The notes: generated from the letters alone by a model not told the origin. Numbered from the stretch's first letter, positions 8,694-20,649 are shown. The stretch is 64,000 bases of DNA from Zonotrichia leucophrys gambelii (GCF_028769735.1 NC_088174.1:761001-825000); one strand, 5' to 3'. Numbers and translations are program-made.

Positions 8694-11600
8694 CTGCAGG
8701 AAAGGGAAAAGGTCATCAGGAGGACAGCAACCACAGCAGGCAGGGCCAGGAGCCTCTGGCAGGGCAGGTCCTGGGGATCCCTGGGCACTGGAAGAGCAGG
8801 TAAGGGTGTACCACAGTGGGCAGGAGCCTCCTGTTCCACATTGGCACAGGTGAGGCTACAGCCAGCTGTTCCACAGGATCCAGCACAGCTCTTTCACCAG
8901 CTCTTTATGGAGCCAGCCTAGAAACACATTTTGGGGTTTCTTTGCCTTTCTACTGGAGAAGAAATAGTTCATCAGCAATAGACAGTGGCCAACTTATCAC
9001 TGAGTCCCAGAATGCTTGGGTTGGAAGGACCCTTAAAGCCCATCTTGTTCCACCCTCTGCCAAGGGCAGGGACACCTTTCACTATCCCAGGCTGGTCCAA
9101 GCCCCATGGAACCTGGATTTGAACACTTCCAGGGATGGGGTAGCCCCAACCACCTGCCTCTGTGGTGTCACTTACCCATGTAAGGGCTCAAACATAACCA
9201 CAGAACTGTAATTTCTTCTTGAAGAAGTGAAAGCCTGAAAAGTAAGTGTTCTGGCCTCTCTGCTCCTGAGGATTCTCATTTCAGTGGCTGGAAACTGAGA
9301 CTAACTTTCCTCTGAGGCAGAGCTTGAACTAAACATCTCTGCCTCACCTGGGAGCTCATACTGCTTTAGGACAGCAGAAAAACATGCAGAAGGCACTACT
9401 GTTAACACTGGAGCACTCAGAACAAGGAAAACTGCTGGGTATGGCAGCGCCCAGACATCGGCACACCCACGGCGCATCCTGCCCTTCTCCCTGTGCCAAA
9501 CCCACGGGACTCAGCTCCCAGTCCCACCCTGAGCAGTGCTGGAGGATGCAGCTCCAGGGCCCACCTTGCCTGGCTTCAGCTTGACCCAGAGCTCGTTGTG
9601 GGGCCGGCGCAGCTCGGCCGTGAGGGCGCGGTGCGCGTGGTACCAGCGGCGCACCACGTCATGGGGCACCGTGTTGATCACGGCACGGTCGTAGTTGTTG
9701 TACCTGCAGGGAGAGGAGAGACAAGAGGTTGCCCCCAACGGCTCCAGGTGCTTCCAAGGGAACCTCAGGAGCCTGTGGGATTACTGGGTATTTAAGGGAG
9801 GCTGCAGAGGTGACCAGAGAGGTTGTGCTGCCAGCACAGAACTTTGGGAACACAGCACTGAGGGCAGGAGAAGTTTACCATCAAGTGCACAACTGTTCTT
9901 CCTGGCTTTCCATGGAAGGACATGGCAAGACTGAGAGTTGCTTAGAATAAAAGTGCAAAGCAGTGCTGGACAACCTCTAGAACTGAGGCAAACTGGAGTT
10001 TCAAAAATCAGCCCAAAATTCCTTTGGAAGGGATCACTCTGCACTCCCCCTGTTCCCTGTGTGCCAGTATAGTTTCTAGAGGCTTCTCCAGAGAAGGGCT
10101 GAATTTTTCTGCATCTCACATAGAATGAGATGAGAGCTTGGAGCTGAAGGGAGAATACCAGGAGTAAAAAAAATCAAAGTTCAGCACTGACACCCATCTT
10201 TGTGTCAGTGGTGCTGACGCTTCCTCTAAAGCGAAAAGAACACAGGGTGTTCCTGTGGTTTCATCCCTGCTCATTAAAGATACACTGCTTTTCAGCCCAT
10301 GGAACATTCTGGAAAACCACCACCACAACGCCCTCTCCTCCCCAGAGGCCTCCTGGCCGTTACCTGATGAGGTAAAGCTCGTTGTTCCAGGGGTAGACGT
10401 TGAGCACCGGCCCCACTCCGATCATGTGGTTGTGGCAGCCGCCCACGTTCTCCACGTACTCGTGTTTGAGGGGCACCTTGGCCAGCAGCTCAAAGTGCTC
10501 TGGGGCCTGGTGCAGCACCTGCTCGGCCGCGTGGAACCCGTCCACCAGCAGCGTCCGCCCGCCCGTGCCCTCGTGCTTCAGGCAGTGGAACACCTGGATG
10601 CTGCAGGGAGACAGAATCCGAGAGCAGTGACCTTGGCTGCCTATGCCCTGGGCACCAAGTGCTCCCCGAGGACACAGCCAGGTGTGGATGGATGCACCAC
10701 CCGTCCCTGCTGCTTCTCCACACCCAATCCCACATGTTCTGCTGGGTGAGGAGGCAGCAAACTGCTTGTGCTGCATCCCAAACCTAGTGACACGAGTCTG
10801 GGCACTTCGGGAGCTGCAGGATGAAGGCCGTGTCACCCAAAATCCAAACCCAAAGAGGCTGTGGCTGCTCCATTCCTGGAAGCATCCAAGGACAGGCTGG
10901 GTGGGGCTTTGAGCAGCCTGGCACAGTGGAAGGTGTCCCTGCAGCAGCACGTACCCACAGGGCTCCTGGAAGTAGGTGGTGTCCGTGTGACGGTCCAGGG
11001 CCAGCTTGGTGTAGGCTGTGTCTCCCCGGGAGAAGTCAGAGGTGAAGTACCACATCCTGCCATAAATGGTCTCTCTGGAAAAGAGATGGGCAGTTATCAT
11101 AGGTCAGTGTCTGGGTAAGGCACATCCTCCCCTACATTTGAGTTATTCCCCTCTGTCCCATGCACAGAGTCATTAAAGCAGAACAACTTCACAAAATTCA
11201 GATTGTCAGGGATGGTGCTTCTAATCCCTCTTCTGGTGTTCAGCTCCTCTCTTTCCTCCCCAAAAGACTGGTCATGATGAGTCTTCCCCTCCACAACCAC
11301 TGATGTTTCCATACCAACCATCATCCCCAGTCATGGAAGCGACACAAGGAGGTGCTAAGTGCAGCCAGCCCTTACTTGTAACCACACATGGTTGCCCAAT
11401 AATTCCATTTCTTCTTCCCAGTATCCTCCTCCAACACGCACAGGAGGGAAGGGACACCAGGCAAGGCCAAACAGCACTCAGGGGCTACAGGGGGAGGGTG
11501 CCTGGAGACAAAAGCTGGCTGGATATTCCCTGAAGCCTGTTGTTTCCATTGGGAGTGACTGTTCATTAACAGGAATCCCTCCTTTCCCAGGTAAATCAAA

Positions 11601-14000
11601 CTGTTTCTACAGCTTGGATAAAGCCCTGGGCCCAGCCCCTGGCATGCCATGCTGGCAGTGCTTTACACAAACCCAGCACCAACACCTCTCACTGTTTTTC
11701 TCCAGCAAGAGCTCCAACTGGTCTTTGATCTCCCTGGCTCTCAGGGCCAGGCTGCCCTCACGACCCCTCAAGTCATAACAGGAAATGTCTCTCCTTGCAA
11801 AGCCCTGCTCTTCCCAGCCAGCCACTTCCTTCAGTCCCTCCTCTCTGCACAGTCCCACTGTCACAAAAGTCATGGGATGCTCTAGGGGCAGCTCAATGAC
11901 TGAGTGATTCACAGCCCTTCCATAAAGGAGGGTGGGTCCCACAGTAGGATCCTCCACCCCAGTCCAGGGAAGCAGCCAGAGCATTTGTCTGCAAACCAGG
12001 CCATGCCACACAAAACACAGGACAAGGAGGCAGCAGCTTTCCAAACAGAAAGAAAACAAGTTTATCCATTCCAGGACAGCCCAGATACCTGATTATGCTG
12101 ATCCTCTTTGCCAAGATTTCTGTGTCTTCTTTGGTGGGAGGGACATTCTCCACGAAAGCAATCCCGTACAACAAGAAGTTCTGCAGGAATTCCTTCAGAC
12201 CCTCGTCTGTCTCCAGGAAGCTCCGGCAGTCGATGGAGGGGACCTGGGCTTGCTGATAGATCTCAGCATTCCAGAGGATCCGGGGGTGCATGACCTGCTG
12301 CTTCTGCCCCTCGTAGCTGTTCCTCGCCAGCCACTCCAGCCCATACCGTGTCACGTGTCCATCCGGCCCTGGCACAGGGACAAGGGCAGAGTCACCAAAA
12401 TCCCACTGGCCAGCCTGACATCGTGGCACCTGTCAGCCCAGGACAGGCCTCACCCTTGTCACCTGTCTGGGGATGGGTCCTTTGCACCCTGTTGCCACCC
12501 AAAATATGACCTGAAAGGCCACAAGTCCTAAAGGTGTCATCATTGCTGCCACAACTCCAATTTCAGGGCAGCTGCTGAAACCCTCTCCAAATTCCCAGCT
12601 AACTGTTGCATCTGCAGTGGTTTTGGCTTTTGTTGACAGGCCTCCAAGGACAACCAAAACCCTGAAGTCAAGCTCTCAAATAAAAGGAAGAAAGCAGCTG
12701 GGGAAGTGAGGAGAAAGGACAGAGAACAGGCATGGTGAGCAGGGCTGACAGCTGCTCACACAGAACAGGGAAGGAAAAGAGAAGCAACCATGTCATGCCC
12801 CATCTGTTCACCACCTGCACTGCTGGGGGAGTTTGACCAACCCAGGCACTGCACACACACAAGAAGGGCTGGGGGCAGGAAATCCACACCACTTTGATGC
12901 AGAGCTGTGTTTACAGTGACAGCAGTGTCTAAAACTTGCTCACAGCTCAGTGTCTTCCCAGCCAGGCAGACCTGGGGGTAATGCTGTCCACCAGCAGGCA
13001 CAGGAGGGCACAGGCACTCAGGACTCACAGGTGAGGAAGAGTGTGGTCTCGTCCACCCGCACGGCCTGGGGCTGGATGGCCAGGTCCACGCTGGCCGTGT
13101 CCAGGCTGCGCTGGCTGGTCTTGGCGTTGTAGCAGGAGGCGGAGCGGCAGTGGTCCCGCAGCCACACGAAATCCAGGCGCATCACGGTGCTGCCGTACCT
13201 CAGCTCTGCCAGGGAGGGGAGCAGAGGAGGCTTTGGGGCAACAGGGAGGACAAACAAAGCCAAGAATTGAAGCCCAGAGCCCACACTGTGTCATCCCAAT
13301 TACAGGGGATGCAGTGGTATCCCTTGACATAAATTGTCACAAGAGGAAGACCTGGCAGAGGATTTTATCAAAGGCCTGGCTCCTTTGGAGCCACTGTGTA
13401 AAATGGTGAGAAATTCCCTTTGCTTGCAAGTGACTCGGAGTACTGAGATCCCACTGGCCTCAGCTGCCAACCCTGAACAAGGCTGGGCAGCAGAGGTGGG
13501 CACACACCAGAGCCGAGGGGGCTGTGCCAGGTAAAGCCTGAGCATGGCACAGAAAATGGTGCCTGACAGGGCACAGCTCAGAGAGTTTTTGTTCAGGAAT
13601 CCCTGGAGTTGGTTACTCATTTAGCAGTGCCTCACTTATCATAGAAGACAAGGCTGCTCCATCCTGCCTTTGGGAACTCCAGCAGGGAACATGAAACAGC
13701 CCCCAGTGTGCATCCCTCTGTTGCAGGCTATTTCAGAAGGAAAGCACACATCATCCCAGGGAACAAGGGGGGAATCCCTCCCTGCTGTCCCTGGGCAGAG
13801 CAGGAGCACCCTCCCCCAGCACACCTACCGAGATGGTCTTGGTGCAGCTGCCAGGCACAGCAGGGGGACGCTGGGGCCGTGGGGTGGCAGCGTGCAGGGA
13901 CAGCCAGGACGGGCCCAGGGCCCCGGGGCAGCCACGGCCAGCGACGTCCGGCGCTCCCACACCGGCCCCGGAGCAGCCACGCCAGCCTCTGGCACCACAT
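8562..14000 (-). CDS. TMLHE: Trimethyllysine dioxygenase, mitochondrial (complete, seven coding exons)
   Basis: The enzyme hydroxylates N6-trimethyllysine to 3-hydroxy-trimethyllysine, using Fe(II), 2-oxoglutarate, oxygen and ascorbate. This is the first step of carnitine biosynthesis in mitochondria. The coding exons are 13829-14000, 13029-13205, 12089-12368, 10955-11074, 10364-10600, 9565-9703 and 8562-8693. They join with matching phases into 418 codons plus a TAG stop, close to the 421 residues of human TMLHE. The N-terminal part is arginine-rich and fits a mitochondrial presequence. A small Cys/His N-terminal domain follows (LRDHCRSASCYN), then the double-stranded beta-helix fold. The Fe(II) facial triad is intact: His239 and Asp241 in DRHTDTTYF, and His386 in RVLHGRE. 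These are spaced as in the human enzyme with a three-residue offset. No frameshift or stop interrupts the frame. Identification is very secure. Confidence 0.97.
9001..9150 (-). mobile_element. CR1 LINE 3' fragment in TMLHE intron 6
   Basis: This is a reverse-oriented CR1 3' end, seen as GCTTGGGTTGGAAGGACCCT, then the GGGACACCTTTCACTATCCC and TTTGAACACTTCCAGGGAT blocks. Confidence 0.85.
9565..9703 (-). CDS. TMLHE: TMLHE coding exon 6
   Basis: It covers residues 329-375, from YNNYDRAVINTVPHDVV to ELWVKLKPGK, ending in phase 0 at a GTGGGC donor. Confidence 0.96.
10364..10600 (-). CDS. TMLHE: TMLHE coding exon 5
   Basis: It covers residues 250-329. It opens IQVFHCLKHEGTGGRTLLVD and ends YPWNNELYLI. 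It supplies central strands of the jelly-roll core. The acceptor is CTGCAG and the donor is GTAACG. Confidence 0.97.
10851..10945 (+). mobile_element. CR1 LINE 3' fragment next to TMLHE exon 4
   Basis: It is in forward orientation: GAGGCTGTGGCTGCTCCATT, then GAAGCATCCAAGGACAGGCT, then GGAAGGTGTCCCTGC. It is cut off before the usual 3' terminal block and ends about 10 bases from the exon 4 donor. Confidence 0.75.
10955..11074 (-). CDS. TMLHE: TMLHE coding exon 4 (HTD iron-binding motif)
   Basis: It covers residues 210-250 and reads ETIYGRMWYFTSDF, continuing to LALDRHTDTTYFQEPC. It provides two of the three Fe(II) ligands (His239, Asp241). The donor is GTACGT. A CR1 remnant lies only about 10 bases beyond this donor. 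Confidence 0.97.
12089..12368 (-). CDS. TMLHE: TMLHE coding exon 3
   Basis: It covers residues 117-210, opening PDGHVTRYGLEWL and closing ILAKRISIIR. It includes the strongly conserved FLLYGIAFVENVPPT segment at the entry to the catalytic domain. The 280-base length carries the phase from 1 to 2, which the next exon matches. Confidence 0.96.
13029..13205 (-). CDS. TMLHE: TMLHE coding exon 2 (N-terminal Cys/His domain)
   Basis: It covers residues 58-117. The acceptor is CTGGCAG and the donor GTGAGT splits the Trp117 codon. The VWLRDHCRSASCYN block carries the conserved cysteines and histidine of the small zinc-binding N-terminal domain shared with gamma-butyrobetaine hydroxylase. Confidence 0.95.
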
Positions 14001-14001
14001 C
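13829..14001 (-). CDS. TMLHE: TMLHE coding exon 1 (start codon, mitochondrial presequence)
   Basis: The ATG is at 14000-13998, one base after a TGGCAG acceptor, so the 5' UTR is mostly on an upstream exon. It encodes MWCQRLAWLLRGRCGSAGRR and continues to residue 57, rich in Arg, Ala and Pro with almost no acidic residues. It ends in WQLHQDHL with a GTAGGT donor after one base of the Glu58 codon. Confidence 0.92.
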
Positions 14002-14105
14002 CTGCCAGTCAGCAGAGAGGCAACAAGGGGACTTGGATGTGACACTCTGTCCTAAACCCCAGCAGGACACAGCCCTGAGGAGACACAAAGGACATCCCAG
14101 GATCC

Positions 14106-14310
14106 TGTGAGGGTGGGCAGGCCCTGGCACAGGGTGCCCAGAGAAGCTGTGGCTGCCCCTGAATCCCTGGAAGTGTCCAAGACCAAGTTGGACACTGGGG
14201 CTTGGAGCCACTTGGGTTCGTGGAAGGCGTCCCTGCCCATGGCAGGGGCTGGAACGGGATGAGCTTTAAGGTCCCTTCCAACCCAAGCCATTCCATGATT
14301 CTGTGATTTA
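14106..14310 (+). mobile_element. CR1 LINE 3' end, well preserved, in TMLHE intron 1
   Basis: It is in forward orientation and complete to the terminal short repeat: GTGAGGGTGGGCAGGCCCTG through GGTCCCTTCCAACCCAAGCC, ending CCATGATTCTGTGATT. The NATTCTATGAT-type terminus is diagnostic of CR1. Confidence 0.92.
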
Positions 14311-17300
14311 CCAGGCAAAGCCAATCCAGGAGAGACAGCTGTGTTCAACACTCTTGTGCAAAACAGTGACAAAGCCTCATCTCTCTGAAGGTCTTGTCCC
14401 CCCTCCAGCATTCCCAGTTTGAATTCACCATTCCTGGATGGAACTGCAGCAATCGGGGAAGCAAAGTGACCTTGGTTAGGGAAGCAATAACAGAGGAATC
14501 TGGTAATTAGGCCAGTTCTAGAAAAAGCAGGCAAAACAATGAGGAGGAGGAGGAAGATCTCTGCTGCTGGTGAAGGACACAGCTGGCATGAAGGAGAAAC
14601 CACCGTGATTAATTTTAGGATAGAGGTTAGAAGGCGATTTCTCCAAGGGAAATTTGTAACAACTCTTCAGTGCAAAGAGCAAGGGCAAAAACCTGACAAG
14701 TTTTAAGAGATGATGCCTCAGTCTAAATGCCTGTCATGTTTGTGAATTTCGGGGGGCCAGGTCTAAACCCAGCAGGATTTTAACAGCACTTTGAAGTGCA
14801 CTGAAATGTGGTCTCTCTGGATAAGACGCAGGCTCAGAAAGCATTTCTTATCCTAGACTTCTGATTTTCCTTCATTTTCTTATCTGGCGAGTCCAGGCAC
14901 TGGAGCTCTGGCTGTCCAAGCTGCTGCTGCTCTGCAGAGACCTCAAAAGCTGCTGATAACAACCAAATCCACAGAGGTGCCACATTCCCAGCAGCAACTT
15001 GTTAAGCAGGGATAAAAGAATGCAGACATCCCTAGGGAGAAAAAGTGGGAATGTTTTTGAAGAGAAGGTTTGAGATGAAGGCACACTGACACACTTCAGC
15101 CACGGAGCCCTTTCCATGAGAAATTTTCCCAACATTCAATCTAAATCTCCCCTGGCACAGCTTGAAGGTGTTTCCTCTTGTCCTAGTCCTTGTTACCTGG
15201 GAGAAAAGACCAAACTCCCTGGCTCCAGCCTCCTTTTCCAAGATATCCAGTTCCTGTTCCTGCTGCCCAGCTCTGAAAATCTGCTACACAAAGAGGAATG
15301 AGCCTCACCTGACACACAAATCTCATAACCAAGAGAAGAAAATCTACAGCTACAAAACCCAGCAGCTGCCCCTGATTTTTATCAGCTTTAAAATCTTAAA
15401 GAAATTATTTAAATCCCTGAACCAACAACTCACAAAGCTTATCTGAGAGAGGGAAAGTCTGTACAGTTTGGCTTTTGGATCCACTATCCCAGTGAGGGGT
15501 AGAAAACAAGGAATCTAAACAAGGAATCTTGCCTGCACACACACAGAGGACCCAAAATGCCAGGAAAAGGCTCACCCACAAATCCATCAGCACATGGCCT
15601 GTGCCTGGGCCAGCTCCAGCCTTAGTCTGATCCTTACACACACATTTCTTTTATCTCCTCCTCTCCCAATATCAAAACTGAGAAGGAAATTAACACAGGT
15701 AATGGGAAGTGACCCAGATAATTAAACCTAATCAGGGAGATTTCGTGTTGCTCCTCCTGGAAGAAAACACCACAGGCAGCCCAGGGAGAGCCTTAAATTC
15801 AATCTTTCCAAGACCTACTAAAACTAAGAGGCATTAAACCCCCAAAAATCTGTATGATTAGGGAGGATTTATAATTTTTGTTGTTTCATCAGAGCTAACA
15901 GCTGGATGAGCTACATGAACAGCAAACTCTCTTCCTGCACCTCCTGCTACCTCACCTTTATGCTTTATGTGGTCCAGACACATGGGCAGCAGTGAAATGA
16001 GAGAATTCCAGACAAGATTTCCCTCGGAATTCAAAGGGAAAGGGCAGGAGGGAGCAGAAATTAAATGCTCAGTGCATAAACACACATGGTAGGTGACACA
16101 GGACCCACAGGGTGAAGGAGAGAACAGTGCTGGAGGGAAAAGCAGAAACCTCAAATCTATTGTGATTTGAGGAATTCCCATCAGTCTTTGGAGAGAAAGG
16201 ACAGGAGATGCTGTGGAAGGAGCAGAAAGGAAGGCTGGGAATCACAGGGTTTAACCCTAACACTACAGTTTGTCTCTCAAGAAACATTTCAAGGAAACAA
16301 AACTGGGTTTAACCTCTCTGAGAAAAAGCCACAGTCCCCATTCTGGGCAAAGGAAATGGTGAAAAAAATGAGTGACCAAATCGTTTCAGCAATGGGAACA
16401 TCTAAGAAAGGAGAAACCCACACACCTGGAGGCTTTCACCAGCTTTTAGCCAAACCCTCCAGGGCATGGGATGACCCTGCTGCCCTCCCTGCCCTGCTCC
16501 AGCCCTTCCAGCCTGTTTGTCCAGCTCCTCTGAAAAAAAAAAAAAAAAAGGTGTTTTCTATGAAAAACACCTCAAACATTCAGCTGCTCACACTCACTCA
16601 GTTTTTACTCCTGGAAGCACCTGGCTGGAACCAACGTTTCTGTTCCATATGGAACAGGGAGCTGTGAGAAGCACAACAGTCCAAAGTGCGGGAAAGGAAT
16701 TTGGCTTTTGATCCTCTGGGATCCTTTAACCTGACAGTTCTCTCTGCAGTGGAGGAACACCAAGAAAAAGAGAAATTCTGCAAAGGCTGAGCTGCCCTGA
16801 GGGCTCTGCCAGAGCAGCCAAGAGCACAAGCCCAGGTGACAAACCAGATCCCCCAGGACAGCAGCACCTCTTGGACAGGACACAGGCAGAGTTTAACAGC
16901 CTGAGCTGACTCAGTTAATTACAATTAATTACCACAGAGACAAAAAGCAGACTGGCTGTTCCCTGCTGAGCTCTTGCCTTCACGCTGCAGACAACTCCAT
17001 CAGATCTCAGCTGTCAGGAACCAGATTCCTCTTCCAGCCCTTCCCCACATGGGATTTCAATGAAATTAAGGAGCTAATAAAGATATCCCAGGCACTGCCA
17101 GCTTCACAGCTACTTCATTTTCCTGGAAGCAAAGGGAATTATCTGCTCACCCCACGTTTCACACTGACCACCTGATGGCAGGCCCCATTCTCAGAACCTT
17201 ATTCCAGCCTCCTGATTGCGTTTCTCCCAGGCAAAGCCTTCCCATGCCACACAGCTCAACAGAAACAAGTTCTAATTCTGTTGTTTTTCCAGCAAAGCAG

Positions 17301-17450
17301 CCAGCCCTGATGGTAGAACCCCCCAGAGGAGTTACTCCAATAAACTCCTACTGCTAAATCACTCCATGCTCTGAGTCCTGCCCGGGCAAAGAGGAGCCAG
17401 GCAGCTCTCCCGGCCAGGGTGGGGTTGTGTTTTTCCAGGGAATGATGGAA
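14311..17450. other. TMLHE intron 1 (noncoding, AT-richer)
   Basis: Apart from the CR1 piece at 15.1 kb and a 17-base A tract near 16,533, I see no exon or repeat array. Base composition is distinctly less GC-rich than the surrounding window. Confidence 0.5.
15105..15250 (-). mobile_element. CR1 LINE fragment (internal 3' region) in TMLHE intron 1
   Basis: The plus strand carries CAATCTAAATCTCCCCTGGC, then TTTCCTCTTGTCCTAGTCCT and TTACCTGGGAGAAAAGACCA. This is the block upstream of the CR1 3' terminus in reverse orientation. Confidence 0.8.
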
Positions 17451-18420
17451 AACAGCTCTGCCCACGAGCTGCAACCTTTCATTCCCTTTCGCTGGGACCG
17501 TAATTCCCGTGTGAGCCCGGGGCTGGCATTACCTGGGACCCTGGAACGGCGGGCGGAGCTGCGGGACGGCGGAGCGAGGTTCAGCGGGCTCGGGATGCTG
17601 AAGGGATGGCGGAGAGGCTGAGGCGGAGGGGCTCAGACCGAGGGGCTCAGACCGAGGGGGTTCCGCAGGGTCAGCGCCGCTGCCCCGGGCTCTCCGCCGC
17701 TCCTTCCCCCTCCTCCGCCTCCCTGCGCCCACCAGGCCGAAAGCGCCGCTCGGAGCTTTCCCACATCGGCCGCTGCTGCCCGAGGGAAGCGGCGTATGGG
17801 CGACCCTGGAAAGAGGGGAAAAAACAAGGAAAAAAGCGACGCTGCAAGCGCGTCCCTCACCGAGGGGGCCCAAGCGCAGCCCCCGTGCGCCGCGGGCAGG
17901 ACCAGCCGAGCTCGGGGGACCGGGGGACACCGCGACCCCCACCCACCTCGGCGGCTCCCCGTTGTCCCGGCGCGGCCCCGGTGCCTCGGAGCGGCGTTAC
18001 CGGGCCCCAGAGCCCGCAGGCGGCGGCAGGGCCGGGTCGGGAGCGGGGCCGGGGCCGCCTCAGGCCGCCCCGGGGCGGGGCCGCCACCGCCATAGAGACA
18101 CGCGGGGCAGAGCGCCCGCAAACCATAGAGCTGCGGCGGGACGGGGTTGGCGGCAAGCGGGACCGGACCGGGACAGGACGGAGCCGCACCGGGAGACGCC
18201 GCGGCTCCGGCGGCCACTCCGGTCTTGGAGGCCGCGGGACGAAGCGCCGCAGGCGGCACGGAGCTCGGGGAAGGGGATGGAGCGCGGCACACGCCTCACG
18301 GGGACGCGCGGGTGCCGCCAGCCCGCGGACAGCGCCGGCCGTGACGGGCTCCGGCACGGAGCGGCGCTGCGGAGTGCTGCCCCCTGGCGGGCAGGCGGGC
18401 ACATGGACAGCGAGAGGCGC
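17450..18420. promoter_or_regulatory. TMLHE: CpG island, probable TMLHE promoter
   Basis: CpG density is very high across this stretch. On the minus strand a candidate noncoding first exon ends at 17533 with a CCCAG|GTAATG donor. It could splice to the acceptor one base before the TMLHE start codon at 14000. Long open frames through the island are expected from its composition and are not called genes. Confidence 0.6.
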
Positions 18421-18780
18421 GGCGCTGCCCCGTCCCTGTCCCCGTCCCCGTTCCTGTCCCTGTCCCTGCCACTGCCTTCCCCCTTCCCTGTCCCCATCCT
18501 CGTCCCCGTCCTTGTCCCCGTCTCTGTTCCCGTCCCTGCCACTGCCTTCCCCCTTCCCTGTCCCCATCCTCGTCCCCGTCCTTGTCCCCGTCTCTGTTCC
18601 CGTCCCTGTCTCTGCCTTGCCCCATCCCTGTACCCGTACCCGTCCCTGTCCCTGCCACTGCCTTGCCCCATCCCTGTCCCCGTCCCTGCCCCTTTCCCGG
18701 CTCCCATCCCTGTCCCTGCCTACCCCTTCCTCGTCACTGTCCTCCCTTCTCCCGTCCCCGTCCTTCCCCGCTGCAGCCGG
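18421..18780. repeat. CCTGTCC/CCCGTCC pyrimidine minisatellite
   Basis: The tract consists almost entirely of C/T-rich hexamer-like units (CCTGTCC, CCCGTCC). It contains a perfect 68-base direct repeat at 18,471-18,538 and 18,541-18,608 (period 70), so it has expanded recently by unequal exchange or slippage. It lies at the edge of the CpG island. Confidence 0.9.
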
Positions 18781-19110
18781 TGCGGTGCCGGTGATACACA
18801 CATCACCTTTTGGGTTACTAAGCGCTGATTTTCATCCAAACCGGCACACTGGCGTGCGCTCCGGGCAGGCGGCGGGTCCCCGCTGGAGGGCTGCCTTGGC
18901 CCTGCCGTGGCGACCGCCGCCTCTCGGCCCCTTAAACCACCCCGCCGCCCCTCGGCCCCTTCCACCATCCCCGGCCCCGCAGCCCGCCCGACCCGGCTCT
19001 CCCGCCGCCTCTCTGGAGAGCGTTCCCAGCCCCGAAAATGCCCCTGAGCAGCGCGGGGAGGACCCGCCGGGACCCTCGGGGCAGTGGCTCCGGTCCCTGG
19101 AGCTCCGGGT
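18781..19110. promoter_or_regulatory. Second CpG-rich block beside the TMLHE island
   Basis: CG-rich unique sequence continues to about 19,110 on the far side of the pyrimidine repeat. It may be part of the same island split by the minisatellite, or a separate promoter. Confidence 0.4.
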
Positions 19111-19281
19111 TGCTCTGCAGCACGAACACCCGCAGGGACTGAGCTGGTGGATCAGAAAAAGCGCCAGACCCGGCACTGGGAGCGGCAGGTGGCACTGGGG
19201 AGAACAGATGACACGTGGTGACACAGGAGCACTGGGAGTGGTTACCTGGGGATTAGGATGAACCTGTCAGACACAGACAAT

Positions 19282-19398
19282 TACAGAATGGTTTGGGTTG
19301 GAAGAAACCCTAAAGCTCATCCCGTTCCAACTCCCTGCCATGAGCAGAGACACATTCCACTATCACAAGTTCCTCCAACCCCATCTAAACTGGCCTGG
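19282..19398 (-). mobile_element. CR1 LINE 3' fragment
   Basis: This is the reverse-oriented CR1 3' end: TTACAGAATGGTTTGGGTTG, then the CCCTGCCATGAGCAGAGACA block. It is followed at 19,397-19,455 by a small tandem repeat of GGGACATCCCA / GGGACATTCTA. Confidence 0.85.
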
Positions 19399-20649
19399 AA
19401 CAGGGGACATCCCAGGGACATTCTAGGGACATCCCAGGGACATTCTAGAGACATCCCGCTCTGTGCTTGACCGTGCTGGTGCCTCCCTGGGCAGGGAATG
19501 GGGCAGGATGAGGTCTCAGCGGCGCCTTCCCAGTACCTGTGCAAGCAAACCGGCCCAGCGAAGCACTGGAGATACTCCCCAGAGCTGTGCCGGAATTTCC
19601 ATGCCTGGTTTTCCAAGATCCAGGTGTTCTGATTCTTCCCAGGTTCCCTGCCGTGGGTATGGGGGCAGAGCAGTCGCTCGCTGTCGCTGTCCTGGCAGCG
19701 AGGGGACGCGCTGGTGCCACCGCGGATTCCTGATTTCCGAGTGTTTTTCAGGAAAGGGGTGGGGGCGGCGCCTGGAACAGGCAGAGGAGCTGTCGGGGAT
19801 CTGCTGCTTCCCAAAACCTCGGTGCAGCTCCCGCGGGAGATAAACAAGTTAGTCACTGGGTGAGCTCACGGCAAAGGCATCCCGGCCTCCATGAGAATTT
19901 GTCACAGGCCCTTCCCGGGGTGCGATCGTGTCCCGGTACCGGCTCCCGGGAGGAGGCAGCGGATGCGATGAGCAGCCTCGTGCTCGGGCAGTGCCTGTCG
20001 CCTGTCCCTCGGTCCTTCCTGGCAGGAAACCCGGGCCCTGCTCCCTCCGTGCCCGGGCACAGCCCCTCGGACGAGCGGGGACTCACTGGGTGCCTGCAGG
20101 ATCCAGGCGTGCTCCCGATGGAAGTGATGGATGCGAGCACACAGGATCCAAGCGTGCCTGAGCTGAAGGGCTGGGCTGGGGGCTCTGGGGAGGGGGATCC
20201 CCGTTCCGTGGTGTCCCACTGGCTGCCTTGGGATGGGCAGTGCAGCAGCACTGGCGTGGCCCCTGGGTTGAGCTCACGGGGTTGTTTCTCCTCGAGTGTG
20301 GAGCCTGGGGGTCTCTGGGGCTCACTGGGATTTGTGGTCACTCCTGTGCCCCACAGGGTCCCGTGGGACAGGGACAGGCAGTGCCGGGGTCCTCCTGGAG
20401 GAGGCCCGTGTGCCCCCCAGGAGCCCGGCACTCTGGGATGCACCTGCTGCTTGGCCTCAGCACTTAGGAACGCATGTGCTGGGAAAGAAAGTGCCTGGGA
20501 ACTTTCTGGGGATTTCCCAGGGAGAGCTGGGAGCTGGGAATTTTCTGCCCTCCCCCTTGTCCCCTCCTTCCTCACTCAAACCCTGCTCCTGAGGTCACAA
20601 ACGGCTTTAAAAAAAGCAACAGCCCACACAATGCTCTTCCCTTCTCCAG

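Noticed and set aside
17606..19261. 551-codon plus-strand open frame through the CpG island
   Set aside because: It runs straight through the CpG island and the CCTGTCC minisatellite, where stop codons are rare by composition. Other frames on both strands are open too, and no domain is visible.
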